Of a DNA stretch of 14,531 nucleotides, positions 1 to 7,487 are shown in pieces; position 1 is the stretch's first letter; every line of letters begins with the position of its first letter. The position numbers and the translations under genes are program-made. A model generated the notes under the pieces. That model did not search any database. It was not told the origin of the DNA and saw nothing but the letters and a program-made list of their open reading frames with translations. Source of the stretch: an uncultured Pseudoxanthomonas sp. (lineage in GTDB: Bacteria; Pseudomonadota; Gammaproteobacteria; Xanthomonadales; Xanthomonadaceae); the NCBI RefSeq assembly GCF_946886695.1, contig NZ_CAMPJD010000070.1, positions 1-14,531 on the forward strand, written 5' to 3'.

Positions 1-35
1 CGCCTTCCTTCGTGACCCCGTCGTTTCCGTCGAGG

Positions 36-83
36 TGAGCCGCCTATTATGGCGGACTTTCTTGTTTCGTCAACATCTTTTTT
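36..83 (-). promoter_or_regulatory. Strong leftward sigma70 promoter of stable-RNA type, probably for an rRNA operon beyond the left edge
   Basis: On the minus strand TTGACG (73-68) and CATAAT (51-46) are separated by 16 bp and match the sigma70 consensus at 5/6 and 5/6. A run of six A (83-78) lies just upstream of the -35, where an UP element would sit. The bases after the -10 are GC-rich (AGGCGGC), as in discriminators of growth-rate- and stringently controlled rRNA promoters. The predicted start is about 36-39, and transcription leaves the window with no ORF begun. tyrS lies upstream in the same direction, and in Xanthomonas relatives I recall tyrS next to an rrn operon. The promoter call is direct from sequence; the rRNA target is inferred. 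Confidence 0.6.
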
Positions 84-249
84 CGAAGTTGTTGGCGATT
101 CGTTTCCCTTCACTTGGGCGCCCGGCCGGTCCGGCAAGGCCCCGTGCGTCGGGGGAGGGAAAGTATGGCGGGTTCTGTGAGCTTTGGGAAGGGGTGCGGA
201 CAGAATTTTTCACGCCCCGTCGACGGACCTTCCTGCAGCGGCGCCCAAC

Positions 250-1458
250 TCAGCCAGCCACCAGACGGACGCGCGCGAAATTGCGTTTGCCCACCTGCAG
301 GACACCCTCGAAACCGGGCTCCAGCTGAAGCCCCGCGTCTTCGACCACTTCGCCTTCCACCTTGACCGCGCGCTCCTTGAGCTTGCGGTTGGCTTCGGAG
401 TTGCTGGGCGTGATGCCGGCCGCCGTGAGCAGCGCGGCAATGCGGATGCCTTCTGCAGGCACCACGACATCCTTCAGCTCCAGCAGCGACGTATCGCCCT
501 GCCCCGTCACCACCGCATGCCAGCCCGCGATCGCCTTCTCGGCCTCGCCCGCATCATGGAAACGGGTGGCCAGTTCACGCGCAAGGCGCAGCTTCACGTC
601 TCGCGGGTTCAGTGCGCCCCCCGCGACGGAAGCCTTCAGCCCGGACGCCTCCGCCACGCCGATCTCGAAGCTCAACAACTCGATCCAGCGCCACATCAGG
701 TCGTCGCCGATCTTCATGGTCTTGGTGACGATGTCGATGGCCGGCTCGCTGACGCCGATGTAGTTGCCCAGCGATTTGGACATCTTGTTGACGCCATCCA
801 GGCCCTCCAGCAGCGGCATGGTCAGCACGATCTGCGGTGCCTGGCCGTGATGCTCCTGCAGGCCGCGTCCCATCAGCAGGTTGAACTTCTGGTCGGTGCC
901 ACCGAGCTCGACATCCGCCTGCAGCGCCACGGAGTCATAGCCCTGCACCAGCGGGTACAGGAATTCATGGATAGCGATGGACTGCTGGGCGGCGTAGCGC
1001 TTGGCGAAGTCGTCACGCTCGAGCATGCGGGCCACGGTGTGCTGGCCGGCGAGGCGGATCATGTCCGCCGCCCCCATCTTGCCGAACCATTCGGAATTGA
1101 AGCGGACCTCGGTCTTTTCCCGGTCCAGCACCTTGAACACCTGGTCTTCGTAGGTGCGCGCGTTGGCGAGCACATCTTCGCGACTGAGGGGCTTGCGGGT
1201 GATGTTCTTGCCGGACGGGTCGCCAATCATCCCGGTGAAGTCGCCGATCAGGAAGATCACCTGATGCCCCAGGTCCTGGAACTGGCGCATCTTGTTCAGC
1301 AGCACCGTATGGCCCAAGTGCAGATCTGGCGCCGTAGGGTCGAAACCCGCCTTCACGCGCAGGGGCCGCCCCCGCTTCAGGCGGGCTTCCAGGTCTTCTG
1401 GCTTGAGGATTTCGTCGGCGCCACGGCCGATCACGGCAAGAGCTTCTGCAAGGGACAC
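250..1458 (-). CDS. tyrS: Tyrosyl-tRNA synthetase
   Basis: Cytoplasmic class I aminoacyl-tRNA synthetase that activates tyrosine with ATP and charges tRNA-Tyr. With the start chosen here (402 aa) the HIGH motif reads HLGH at about 47-50, following [10 protein letters not shown], and the second signature KMSKS lies at about 225-229. The tyrosine-binding region has the typical YPLVQGYDS and [10 protein letters not shown] segments. The last ~65 residues look like an S4 RNA-binding domain ending [13 protein letters not shown] chose GTG at 1458 because it gives the family's usual N-terminus and ~400-residue length, with GGAA nine bases upstream. An in-frame TTG at 1497 would add 13 residues and has no visible ribosome-binding site. 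The gene is divergent from the M23 peptidase across a locally AT-rich gap. No convincing tyrS promoter or strong intrinsic terminator was found. Confidence 0.95.
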   Translation of the reverse strand: MSLAEALAVIGRGADEILKPEDLEARLKRGRPLRVKAGFDPTAPDLHLGHTVLLNKMRQFQDLGHQVIFLIGDFTGMIGDPSGKNITRKPLSREDVLANARTYEDQVFKVLDREKTEVRFNSEWFGKMGAADMIRLAGQHTVARMLERDDFAKRYAAQQSIAIHEFLYPLVQGYDSVALQADVELGGTDQKFNLLMGRGLQEHHGQAPQIVLTMPLLEGLDGVNKMSKSLGNYIGVSEPAIDIVTKTMKIGDDLMWRWIELLSFEIGVAEASGLKASVAGGALNPRDVKLRLARELATRFHDAGEAEKAIAGWHAVVTGQGDTSLLELKDVVVPAEGIRIAALLTAAGITPSNSEANRKLKERAVKVEGEVVEDAGLQLEPGFEGVLQVGKRNFARVRLVAG

Positions 1459-1571
1459 GGAGAACAGTTCCAGTAGGGGTGGCCGCGTGAAGGCCAAGTC
1501 AGTGAGGTGAAGTTACCGTTAAATCAAAGTAAACAGTGATACCTATCAAAAAAGCCAATTGACTCAATGGT

Positions 1572-1600
1572 TTGACGCGAAGTCTTCGCGTGTCTATGGT
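1572..1600 (+). promoter_or_regulatory. Promoter for the M23 peptidase gene with a palindrome in its spacer
   Basis: TTGACG (1572-1577, 5/6 to the -35 consensus) and TATGGT (1595-1600, 4/6 to the -10) are 17 bp apart, giving a predicted start near 1607 and a leader of about 36 bases before the ATG at 1643. The interrupted palindrome ACGCGAA-GTC-TTCGCGT (1575-1591) has perfect 7-bp arms and runs from the 3' end of the -35 through most of the spacer, a position where a repressor would block RNA polymerase. The elements are read directly; operator function is inferred and no regulator is recognised. Confidence 0.5.
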
Positions 1601-1642
1601 ACGCCGATTGGGGCTTTGCCTTGGCCCCGGGATGCAACCTTG

Positions 1643-3094
1643 ATGCAAACTCATGGGGGCGGCAACGGCCGCAAGCAACAGTTCCGGGAGCGCCTGGGAG
1701 TGCTTCGCGACACCGCACTTCATCACCAGGTGAAGCGCCATCTGCCGGAAGGGCGATGGACGCGCCGCCATTGGATCCATGCCAGCCTGTTCACCACCAT
1801 CGGCGTGCTGATGGCGACCATCGTGCCGGGCTTCTCCAGCGCCATCCAGGCGCCGGTGTCCGAGCCGCGCAGCACGTTGCTGCTCGATCTGCCCGAATTG
1901 TCAGCGGCGCGCGTGGCCGGTACGGCCGGCGACAGCTGGCAGGTGATCCGGGTGAAACCGGGCCAGACCATGGGGGCGATCTTCGAGGAACTGGGCATTC
2001 CGGCCGCAACCTTGCACCGCCTCCTGGAGAACGCCGACGCCAAGAAGGCGTTCACCCGACTGAAACCGGGCACTGAGATCGCTTTCGACCTGCCGGTCAA
2101 CGGTGGGCTGCGCACGCTGCGCTACGACCGCGACCCCAGCCACCGCGTGGAACTGCTGGTGGGCGCGGACAAGATCACCGAACGCGTGGTCGCCCGCGAG
2201 ACGACCTCCCGAACGGTGGTACTGAGCGGCAAGGTCGGGCGCTCGCTGAACCGTTCGGCGCGCAAGGCAGGCCTGACCTCCGCCAACGTGAACTCGCTGA
2301 CGGACGAAATCTTCAAGTACGACATCGACTTCAATTCCGACCTGGGCGCGGACGATCGTTTCAGCGTGGTAGTGGAACAGACCTGGCGCGAGGGCGAGCT
2401 GATCAGCACCGGCCCGGTGCAGGCCGCCACGTTCACGGTGGACGGCAAGCTGCATTCGGGCTTCCGCTTCACCCGCCCCGGTGGCAAGCCGGAGTACTTC
2501 ACCGCCGCTGGCCGGCCGCTGAAGAAGAACTTCATCCGCATGCCGATCCCCTATGCGCGCATGAGCTCCAAGTTCGGAGCGCGTCGCCACCCGGTGCTGG
2601 GCACGATGCGCATGCACAAGGGCGTGGACTACGCAGCCTCCAGCGGCACGCCGATCATGGCCGCCGGCGATGGCCGCGTGCAGTTCGCCGGCTGGCAGGG
2701 CGGTTACGGACGCACCGTGATCCTTGATCATGGCCGTGGCCACACCACGCTGTACGCGCACATGTCCCGGATGGGCAAGATCAAGCAGGGCCAACGCGTC
2801 GCACAGGGTACGGTGATCGGTTATGTCGGCACCACCGGGCTGTCGACCGGCCCGCACCTGCACTACGAATTCCGCATCAACGGCGTGCACCGCAACCCGC
2901 TGTCGGTAACGATGCCACCGCCGGAACCGCTGGGCGGCGCGCAGCTCGCGGCGTTCCGCACGTATACCGCCAACGCGCTGGCACGTATCCGCACCGTGGA
3001 AGACATCATCTACGCCGATGTCCGCCCGGCTGGTGATGCCGCAAAGGGCTCGACCGTCGCGTCCGCCAAGCCGGCCCCTGGAAAGAAGGGCTGA
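1643..3094 (+). CDS. Membrane-anchored M23 family metallopeptidase with OapA/LysM-like domain
   Basis: Predicted cell-wall endopeptidase of the lysostaphin/LytM (M23) family, acting on peptidoglycan cross-links in the periplasm; 483 aa. A basic cytoplasmic N-terminus (~1-44) precedes one hydrophobic segment (~45-64, ending ATIVPGF), probably an uncleaved anchor. Residues ~98-150 ([20 protein letters not shown]...) resemble an OapA/LysM-like module. The catalytic domain (~305-425) has all expected residues: H325 and D329 in HKGVDYA, H373 in LYAHMS, and H405/H407 in GPHLHYE. This argues for an active zinc enzyme rather than a degenerate EnvC/NlpD-type activator. The start is ATG 1643; an in-frame TTG at 1559 lies upstream of the predicted promoter start and is less likely. 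The gene ends 26 bases before an intrinsic terminator, with anmK next. The exact cleaved bond is unknown. Confidence 0.9.
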   Translation: MQTHGGGNGRKQQFRERLGVLRDTALHHQVKRHLPEGRWTRRHWIHASLFTTIGVLMATIVPGFSSAIQAPVSEPRSTLLLDLPELSAARVAGTAGDSWQVIRVKPGQTMGAIFEELGIPAATLHRLLENADAKKAFTRLKPGTEIAFDLPVNGGLRTLRYDRDPSHRVELLVGADKITERVVARETTSRTVVLSGKVGRSLNRSARKAGLTSANVNSLTDEIFKYDIDFNSDLGADDRFSVVVEQTWREGELISTGPVQAATFTVDGKLHSGFRFTRPGGKPEYFTAAGRPLKKNFIRMPIPYARMSSKFGARRHPVLGTMRMHKGVDYAASSGTPIMAAGDGRVQFAGWQGGYGRTVILDHGRGHTTLYAHMSRMGKIKQGQRVAQGTVIGYVGTTGLSTGPHLHYEFRINGVHRNPLSVTMPPPEPLGGAQLAAFRTYTANALARIRTVEDIIYADVRPAGDAAKGSTVASAKPAPGKKG

Positions 3095-3120
3095 CGGGCC
3101 CACGCATGGCGGGATGGCCG

Positions 3121-3148
3121 AAAAGGCGGGACACTGTCCCGCCTTTTT
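3121..3148 (+). terminator. Intrinsic terminator after the M23 peptidase gene
   Basis: AAAAGGCGGGAC-ACT-GTCCCGCCTTTT forms a perfect GC-rich stem with a tiny loop, followed by TTTTTC and more T-rich sequence. The A-run on the left arm means it could also act on the minus strand. It begins 26 bases past the TGA at 3092-3094 and ends 19 bases before the anmK start codon, so it sits inside what would otherwise be a two-gene transcript. Confidence 0.9.
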
Positions 3149-3167
3149 CTTTGCGTGCCGATCCTGT

Positions 3168-4307
3168 ATGCCCCCAGCCTCCGACGCCGCTGTCTCCGAG
3201 CTCTACCTCGGCCTGATCTCCGGCACCAGCGCCGATGGAATCGATGCCGCCCTCGTGCGCTTCGACGGTGAAGGCCATGCGCTGCGTTGCGATCTCGTAC
3301 ATGGGCGCACCTTTGCGTGGGATGGTGCGCTGCGAGGGCAGCTCGTCGCGCTGGGACAAGGCGCGGACAGCGTTTCACTGGATGCGCTGGGCGCGCTGGA
3401 GGGCCGCACCGCCCTGGCGTTCGCCGATGCGGCATTGGCGCTGCTGCACGAGGCAGGCGTACCGCGCGGACGCGTGCGCGCGATCGGCTCGCATGGCCAG
3501 ACCATCCGTCATCGGCCGCATGCGGACCCACCGTTCACCTGGCAACTCGGGGATGGCAATGTCATCGCCGAACGCAGCGGCATCGACACCGTGGCCGATT
3601 TCCGCCGGCGGGACGTGGCGGCCGGCGGGCACGGCGCACCGCTGATGCCGGCGTTCCACGCCGCCCTGCTGGGATCGCCGCAGGAAGACCGGGCCGTACT
3701 CAACCTCGGCGGTATCGGCAACTTCACCCTGCTGCCAGCGGTAGGCGATGTGCGCGGCTTCGATACCGGACCGGCGAACGCCCTGATGGACGCCTGGTGC
3801 GAACGCCACACCGGGCACGCCTACGACGCAGGCGGCGCCTTCGCCGCGAGCGGACGCGTGGACGCCGGACTGCTGGCTCGCCTGTTGGCGGAACCGTGGT
3901 TTGCGCTGGCGCCACCGAAGAGCACAGGGCGCGAACAGTTCCACCTGGACTGGCTGCAGGCGCGCATGGGCGAGGCCACGACCTCGCCGGCCGACGTGCA
4001 GACCACCTTGCTGGAGCTGACCGCCCGCACCGTCGCCGACGCGCTGCAGATCACCCAGCCTTTCACTCGCCGTGTGCTGGTCTGCGGTGGCGGCGTCCAC
4101 AACGCGGTGCTGATGGCGCGGCTGGCCGCCCATTTGCCGCAGGCGGTGGTGGAATCCACCGCCGCGCATGGCCTGGATCCGGACTACGTGGAGGCAATGG
4201 GGTTTGCCTGGCTGGCGCGCGAAACGCTGGCCGGCCGGCCAGGCAATCTGCCTGCGGTCACCGGGGCCGTCGGCCGCCGCGTTCTGGGCGTGGTGTACCC
4301 GGCCTAG
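3168..4307 (+). CDS. anmK: Anhydro-N-acetylmuramic acid kinase
   Basis: Cytosolic kinase that opens the 1,6-anhydro ring of anhMurNAc and phosphorylates it with ATP to MurNAc-6-phosphate, a step in peptidoglycan recycling. The 379-aa product begins with the nucleotide-loop motif [10 protein letters not shown] (~17-26; many relatives have SGTSLDG or SGTSMDG). It carries [10 protein letters not shown] (~108-117), NLGGIGNFT (~179-187) and [14 protein letters not shown] (197-210), whose D199 matches the catalytic Asp position of characterised AnmK. CGGGVHN lies near the C-terminus. The start is ATG 3168; no clear ribosome-binding site precedes it, and a strong terminator ends 19 bases upstream. 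The TAG stop shares the tetramer CTAG with the stop of the opposing small gene. The gene clusters with an M23 peptidase and ampG, fitting a wall-recycling role. Confidence 0.95.
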   Translation: MPPASDAAVSELYLGLISGTSADGIDAALVRFDGEGHALRCDLVHGRTFAWDGALRGQLVALGQGADSVSLDALGALEGRTALAFADAALALLHEAGVPRGRVRAIGSHGQTIRHRPHADPPFTWQLGDGNVIAERSGIDTVADFRRRDVAAGGHGAPLMPAFHAALLGSPQEDRAVLNLGGIGNFTLLPAVGDVRGFDTGPANALMDAWCERHTGHAYDAGGAFAASGRVDAGLLARLLAEPWFALAPPKSTGREQFHLDWLQARMGEATTSPADVQTTLLELTARTVADALQITQPFTRRVLVCGGGVHNAVLMARLAAHLPQAVVESTAAHGLDPDYVEAMGFAWLARETLAGRPGNLPAVTGAVGRRVLGVVYPA

Positions 4308-4531
4308 AACCCCTTGCCGGGCGGTACGTCCTTCAGCGCGCTGATCGCATCGGCGAGCGCATTGACTTCACGGTCGTCGAGGCCGCCGCGCACTTCGGAC
4401 TCGCAGACGAAGAGCCCCTGCTCCAGCAGGTTGAAGATGGTGTCGTGGATCGGCCATCCCCGCGCATGCGAGACGCGCCGGATGCGCTCGGCGAGGATCG
4501 GATCCACGTCCTTCAGCACGATGTCGGTCAT
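4304..4531 (-). CDS. Small ribbon-helix-helix-like (FitA/Arc-type) protein
   Basis: A 75-aa acidic protein of unknown function. The first ~40 residues have the ribbon-helix-helix pattern: a short strand (TDIVLKDV, 2-9), a helix with basic residues ([16 protein letters not shown]) and a second helix ([14 protein letters not shown]). This resembles FitA-like antitoxins and Arc/MetJ-type repressors. The C-terminal half (~45-75) is charged and ends [11 protein letters not shown] 4531 is preceded by GGGGACGGGGCA, a plausible ribosome-binding site. The gene lies 46 bases after ampG on the same strand, so it may be co-transcribed with xthA-ampG, and it shares its stop tetramer CTAG with anmK. No PIN-domain or other toxin gene adjoins it, so antitoxin is not a safe name; local DNA-binding regulator is possible. 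Confidence 0.75.
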   Translation of the reverse strand: MTDIVLKDVDPILAERIRRVSHARGWPIHDTIFNLLEQGLFVCESEVRGGLDDREVNALADAISALKDVPPGKGF

Positions 4532-4577
4532 TGCCCCGTCCCCTGCATACCCCTTGGCCGGACTTTAGCGCACGCGC

Positions 4578-5912
4578 TCAGTCCGGTGCCCCGCCCGCCG
4601 ACCGGTCGATGCCACTCGCCGGCTCGTGGTCGCTGCCGAACCGGATGCGCGGGGCCAGCCAGAAGAACAGCGCGACCGCCGGGATCGCCACCAGGGCGGT
4701 GATCCAGAAATACACCCCATACCCCGTCTGCTCCACGATCCCGCCGGACACCGCGCCCAGCAGCTTGCCCGGCAGCATCACCAGCGACGAGAACAGCGCG
4801 TACTGGGTGGCGGTGAAGCGCTGGTTGACCAGCGCCGACAGGAACGCCACCAGCGTGGTGCCCTGGAAGCCCTGCGCGAGGTTCTCGCCGGAGATCACCA
4901 GTGTCAGTTTCCACACGTCGCCATCGGCGCCGATCAGCCAGACATACAGCAGGTTACTGATCGCCCCGAGCACGATGCCTACGAGCAGCGGCCATTTCAC
5001 GCCCCAGCGCGCGACGGCGATGCCGGCGATGAACACGCCGACCAGGCCCACCCAGACGCCCCAGATCTTCGATACCGCACCGATCTCGGTCTTGGTGAAC
5101 CCTTGGCTGAGGTAGAACGGCGCCATGATGCCGCCGCCCAGCGACTGGTCGGAAATCTTAGCCAGCAGGATGAAGGCGAACAGGGCGACGGCCAGCGCGG
5201 CACCGAAGCGTCGGAAGAAGTCGACGAAGGGCTCCACGACGCCCTCACGCAAGCCCTCGCCCCACGTCGTCATCCGTATCCGCACCACATCCGGCTCGCG
5301 CGACAGCAGGACCGCCACCACCGGTATCAGCATGACGGCCGCCATGGCCTGGTAGACCAGCGGCCACGACACCTGATCGGCCAACATCAGTGCCAAGGCA
5401 CCGGTAATGATCAGCGCGATGCGATAACCCAATGAGTACGTGGCCAGCAGCGCACCCTGCGATTCCTGCGGTGCGATCTCGATGCGATAGGCATCCACGG
5501 CGATGTCCAGCGTTGCGCCCGCGAACGCCGTCACCAGCGTGACCCAGATGAAGGGCCCCAACTGGCCGGGCGTCAGGTGCGCCATCGACACAAGGCCGAC
5601 GATCACCACGGCCAGCGCGAACAACAGCCAGCCGCGTCGCTGGCCAAGACGACCCAACAACGGCAGGCGCCAGCGATCCACCAGCGGCGCCCACAGGAAC
5701 TTCAACGTATAGCTCAGGCCGGCACTCGCGATCAGGGTGATGTTCTTCAGTTCCAGCCCGTTCTCGGTCAGCCAGTACGCCAGCGTGCCGGCCACCAGCA
5801 GGAACGGCATGCCGGAGGCAAAGCCGAAGAAGAACATCGTCCACGCCGACGGCTGCGCGAACGCACGCCAGACCGAAGGCTTGCCGGGACGTTCGCTCGC
5901 CGTTGTCGTCAT
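4578..5912 (-). CDS. ampG: AmpG-family muropeptide permease (MFS transporter)
   Basis: Predicted inner-membrane major facilitator that imports GlcNAc-anhMurNAc and its peptides from the periplasm for recycling; in many Gram-negatives this flux also feeds the AmpR/beta-lactamase signal. The 444-aa protein shows about 12 hydrophobic segments in two halves (first half ~24-203, second ~236-430), split by a charged cytoplasmic loop at ~204-235. AmpG-like marks include ASGMPFLLVAGTLAYWL (32-48), KFLWAPLVDRW (71-81) after the second segment and ATLDIAVDAYRIE (133-145). It is shorter than E. coli AmpG (491 aa, 14 segments). ATG 5912 shares one base with the TGA of xthA (TGATG), suggesting translational coupling. 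Linkage to anmK supports the substrate class, though AmpG paralogues occur and transport was not inferred from residues alone. Confidence 0.88.
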   Translation of the reverse strand: MTTTASERPGKPSVWRAFAQPSAWTMFFFGFASGMPFLLVAGTLAYWLTENGLELKNITLIASAGLSYTLKFLWAPLVDRWRLPLLGRLGQRRGWLLFALAVVIVGLVSMAHLTPGQLGPFIWVTLVTAFAGATLDIAVDAYRIEIAPQESQGALLATYSLGYRIALIITGALALMLADQVSWPLVYQAMAAVMLIPVVAVLLSREPDVVRIRMTTWGEGLREGVVEPFVDFFRRFGAALAVALFAFILLAKISDQSLGGGIMAPFYLSQGFTKTEIGAVSKIWGVWVGLVGVFIAGIAVARWGVKWPLLVGIVLGAISNLLYVWLIGADGDVWKLTLVISGENLAQGFQGTTLVAFLSALVNQRFTATQYALFSSLVMLPGKLLGAVSGGIVEQTGYGVYFWITALVAIPAVALFFWLAPRIRFGSDHEPASGIDRSAGGAPD

Positions 5913-6682
5913 CAGGTGTAGTCCACCGTGAAGGGGGCATGGTCGGAGAAACGCTGCTCGCGGTAGATCGAGCAGGCCTTGAGGCGGTCGCGCAGCGACG
6001 GCGTGACGAACTGGTAGTCAATCCGCCACCCCACGTTGTTGGCGCGCGCGGCGCCGCGGTTGCTCCACCAGGTGTAGTCCTGGCCCTCCGGGTGCAGTAC
6101 GCGATAGGCATCGACCCAGCCGCCGTCGTCCACGCACATCCCGTTCAACCAGTCGCGCTCGGGCGGCAGGCAACCGGAGTTCTTCTGGTTGCTGGTCCAG
6201 TTCTTGATGTCCAGCCGGCTCCGCACGATGTTCCAGTCGCCGCACAGCACGTAGTGGCGGCCGCTGCGGCGCCACTCGTCCAGCAGCGGCGCCAGCCAGT
6301 CCATGACTTTGAACTTGAAGCCCTGGCGTTCGTCGCCGGACGAGCCGGACGGGATGTAGAACGACACCACGCTCAGGTCGCCGAAGCGCGCCTCGATGTA
6401 ACGGCCTTCTTCGTCGAAGTCCGGCCAGCCCAGCGAGGTGCGGACCTCGTCCGGCTCGCGCCGGGCGTAGATCGCCACGCCGCTGTAGCCCTTCTTGGTG
6501 CTGGCGTCGCGGAACCAGGCCTTGTAGCCGGCGGGCAGGAATTCCGGTCCGGCCAGCTGGTGTTCCTGCGCCTTGGTCTCCTGCACGCACAGCACGTCGG
6601 CGTTCTGCGTGGTGAACCAGTCGAAGAAGCCCTTGGTGGCCGCCGAGCGCAGGCCGTTGGCGTTGAAGCTGATGATGCGCAT
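5912..6682 (-). CDS. xthA: Exodeoxyribonuclease III / AP endonuclease, Crc-like lineage
   Basis: A 256-aa Mg-dependent exonuclease-endonuclease-phosphatase family enzyme expected to cleave at abasic sites and remove 3' blocks in base-excision repair. Catalytic residues are present: N7 (SFNANG), E35 (CVQETKAQ), D149 and N151 (CGDWN), D222 (WRIDYQ) and D247/H248 (SDHAP). The segments DIKNW, LPPERDWL and YTWWSN, and the position beside pyrE, recall Pseudomonas Crc, the catabolite-repression protein of this fold. As I remember it, Crc has lost several of these residues, whereas this protein keeps them, so nuclease is the safer call. ATG 6682 lies 116 bases from divergent pyrE. The downstream end overlaps the ampG start by one base, making it first gene of a probable xthA-ampG-small-gene transcript. 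Confidence 0.92.
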   Translation of the reverse strand: MRIISFNANGLRSAATKGFFDWFTTQNADVLCVQETKAQEHQLAGPEFLPAGYKAWFRDASTKKGYSGVAIYARREPDEVRTSLGWPDFDEEGRYIEARFGDLSVVSFYIPSGSSGDERQGFKFKVMDWLAPLLDEWRRSGRHYVLCGDWNIVRSRLDIKNWTSNQKNSGCLPPERDWLNGMCVDDGGWVDAYRVLHPEGQDYTWWSNRGAARANNVGWRIDYQFVTPSLRDRLKACSIYREQRFSDHAPFTVDYT

Positions 6683-6798
6683 GGATACGTCGTTCGTCGG
6701 AAACCGGGCAAGCGTACCCGAACCGGCGCATCCGTCGCGCGGCAGCGGCGGCGTGGCGGTTATCCTGTCACCTCACCTGTTCAGCCCTCGGCTCGCCC

Positions 6799-7470
6799 AT
6801 GTCCGATCACCGCTCCCGCTTCCTCCAGCTCGCGCTGCACGCGCAGGCCCTGCGCTTCGGCCAGTTCACCCTGAAATCGGGCCGGCAGAGCCCGTACTTC
6901 TTCAATGCAGGCCGCTTTGACAGCGGCGCGCGCCTGGCCGGGCTGGCCGCCTGCTACGCGGATGCGGTCGAAGAGGCCGGCCTGTCGTTCGACCTGCTGT
7001 TCGGCCCGGCCTACAAGGGCATTCCGCTGGCGACCGCGGTCGCGTGCGAGTTCGCCCGCCGCGGCCGCGACCTGCCGGTGGCGTTCAACCGCAAGGAAGC
7101 CAAGGACCACGGCGAGGGCGGCCTGCTGATCGGCGCGCCGCTCGAAGACCGCCGCGTGCTGATCGTCGACGACGTGATCACCGCCGGCACGGCCATCCGC
7201 GAGGCGTTGGGCCTGATCCGCGCCGGCGGCGGCACGCCGGCCGGCATCGTGGTGGCGCTGGACCGCCAGGAAGTGCTGGGCGAACCCGGCGCAACCGCTC
7301 CGCGCCGTTCGGCGGCGCAATCCGTCGCCGAGGAAACCGGCGTGCCGGTGGTGCCCGTGGCCAGCCTGCACGACCTGCTTGCATTTGCTGGCGAAAGCGC
7401 CGAACTTGTCCGCCATCGCGACGACCTGCTGGCCTACCGGGCCCGCTACGGCAGCGCGACCCAGGACTGA
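6799..7470 (+). CDS. pyrE: Orotate phosphoribosyltransferase
   Basis: Cytosolic enzyme of de novo pyrimidine synthesis that joins orotate and PRPP to give orotidine-5'-monophosphate. The 223-aa length fits the E. coli-like class (~213 aa). Signatures in order: LKSGRQSPYFFNAG (25-38, orotate side), GPAYKGIP (69-76), the flexible catalytic loop FNRKEAKDHGEGG (96-108), and the PRPP-binding motif VLIVDDVITAGTA (120-132). ATG 6799 gives the usual N-terminus; the upstream sequence has only a weak ribosome-binding site. The 116-base gap to divergent xthA contains TATCCT at 6761-6766, a weak -10 candidate without a good -35. The next gene starts 17 bases after the stop and is probably on the same transcript. 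Confidence 0.97.
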   Translation: MSDHRSRFLQLALHAQALRFGQFTLKSGRQSPYFFNAGRFDSGARLAGLAACYADAVEEAGLSFDLLFGPAYKGIPLATAVACEFARRGRDLPVAFNRKEAKDHGEGGLLIGAPLEDRRVLIVDDVITAGTAIREALGLIRAGGGTPAGIVVALDRQEVLGEPGATAPRRSAAQSVAEETGVPVVPVASLHDLLAFAGESAELVRHRDDLLAYRARYGSATQD

Positions 7471-7487
7471 AGCAGCAGGGGGCTGCC

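Noticed and set aside
174..220. TTCTGT/ACAGAA inverted repeat followed by five T on the plus strand downstream of tyrS
   Set aside because: The 6-bp stem is AT-rich with a 21-base loop, and the T-run is on the strand opposite to tyrS, so it is unlikely to be a terminator for any gene seen here.
184..1476. A 430-codon open frame opposite tyrS
   Set aside because: It covers tyrS antisense, has a shadow-like composition and no motifs; tyrS itself is unmistakable.
1500..1560. Candidate tyrS promoter on the minus strand starting TTGATA (1549-1544)
   Set aside because: The hexamer 17 bp downstream matches the -10 consensus at only 2/6, and other spacings are no better. The stretch is AT-rich, but no promoter can be placed with confidence.
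1901..3103. A 400-codon minus-strand open frame opposite the M23 peptidase
   Set aside because: Antisense shadow of a gene with an intact zinc site; no domain recognised.
3018..3167. Fifty-residue N-terminal extension of anmK overlapping the M23 gene
   Set aside because: The extension would translate through the intrinsic terminator and does not resemble AnmK; ATG 3168 gives the family length.
4304..4531. Toxin-antitoxin pair
   Set aside because: The small protein looks FitA-like, but both neighbours are metabolic or transport genes (anmK, ampG) and no small toxin ORF adjoins it.
7044..7487. N-terminal extension of the secreted protein back through pyrE
   Set aside because: The extension is an alternate frame of pyrE rich in Arg/Pro; the signal peptide and ribosome-binding site at 7488 define the real start.
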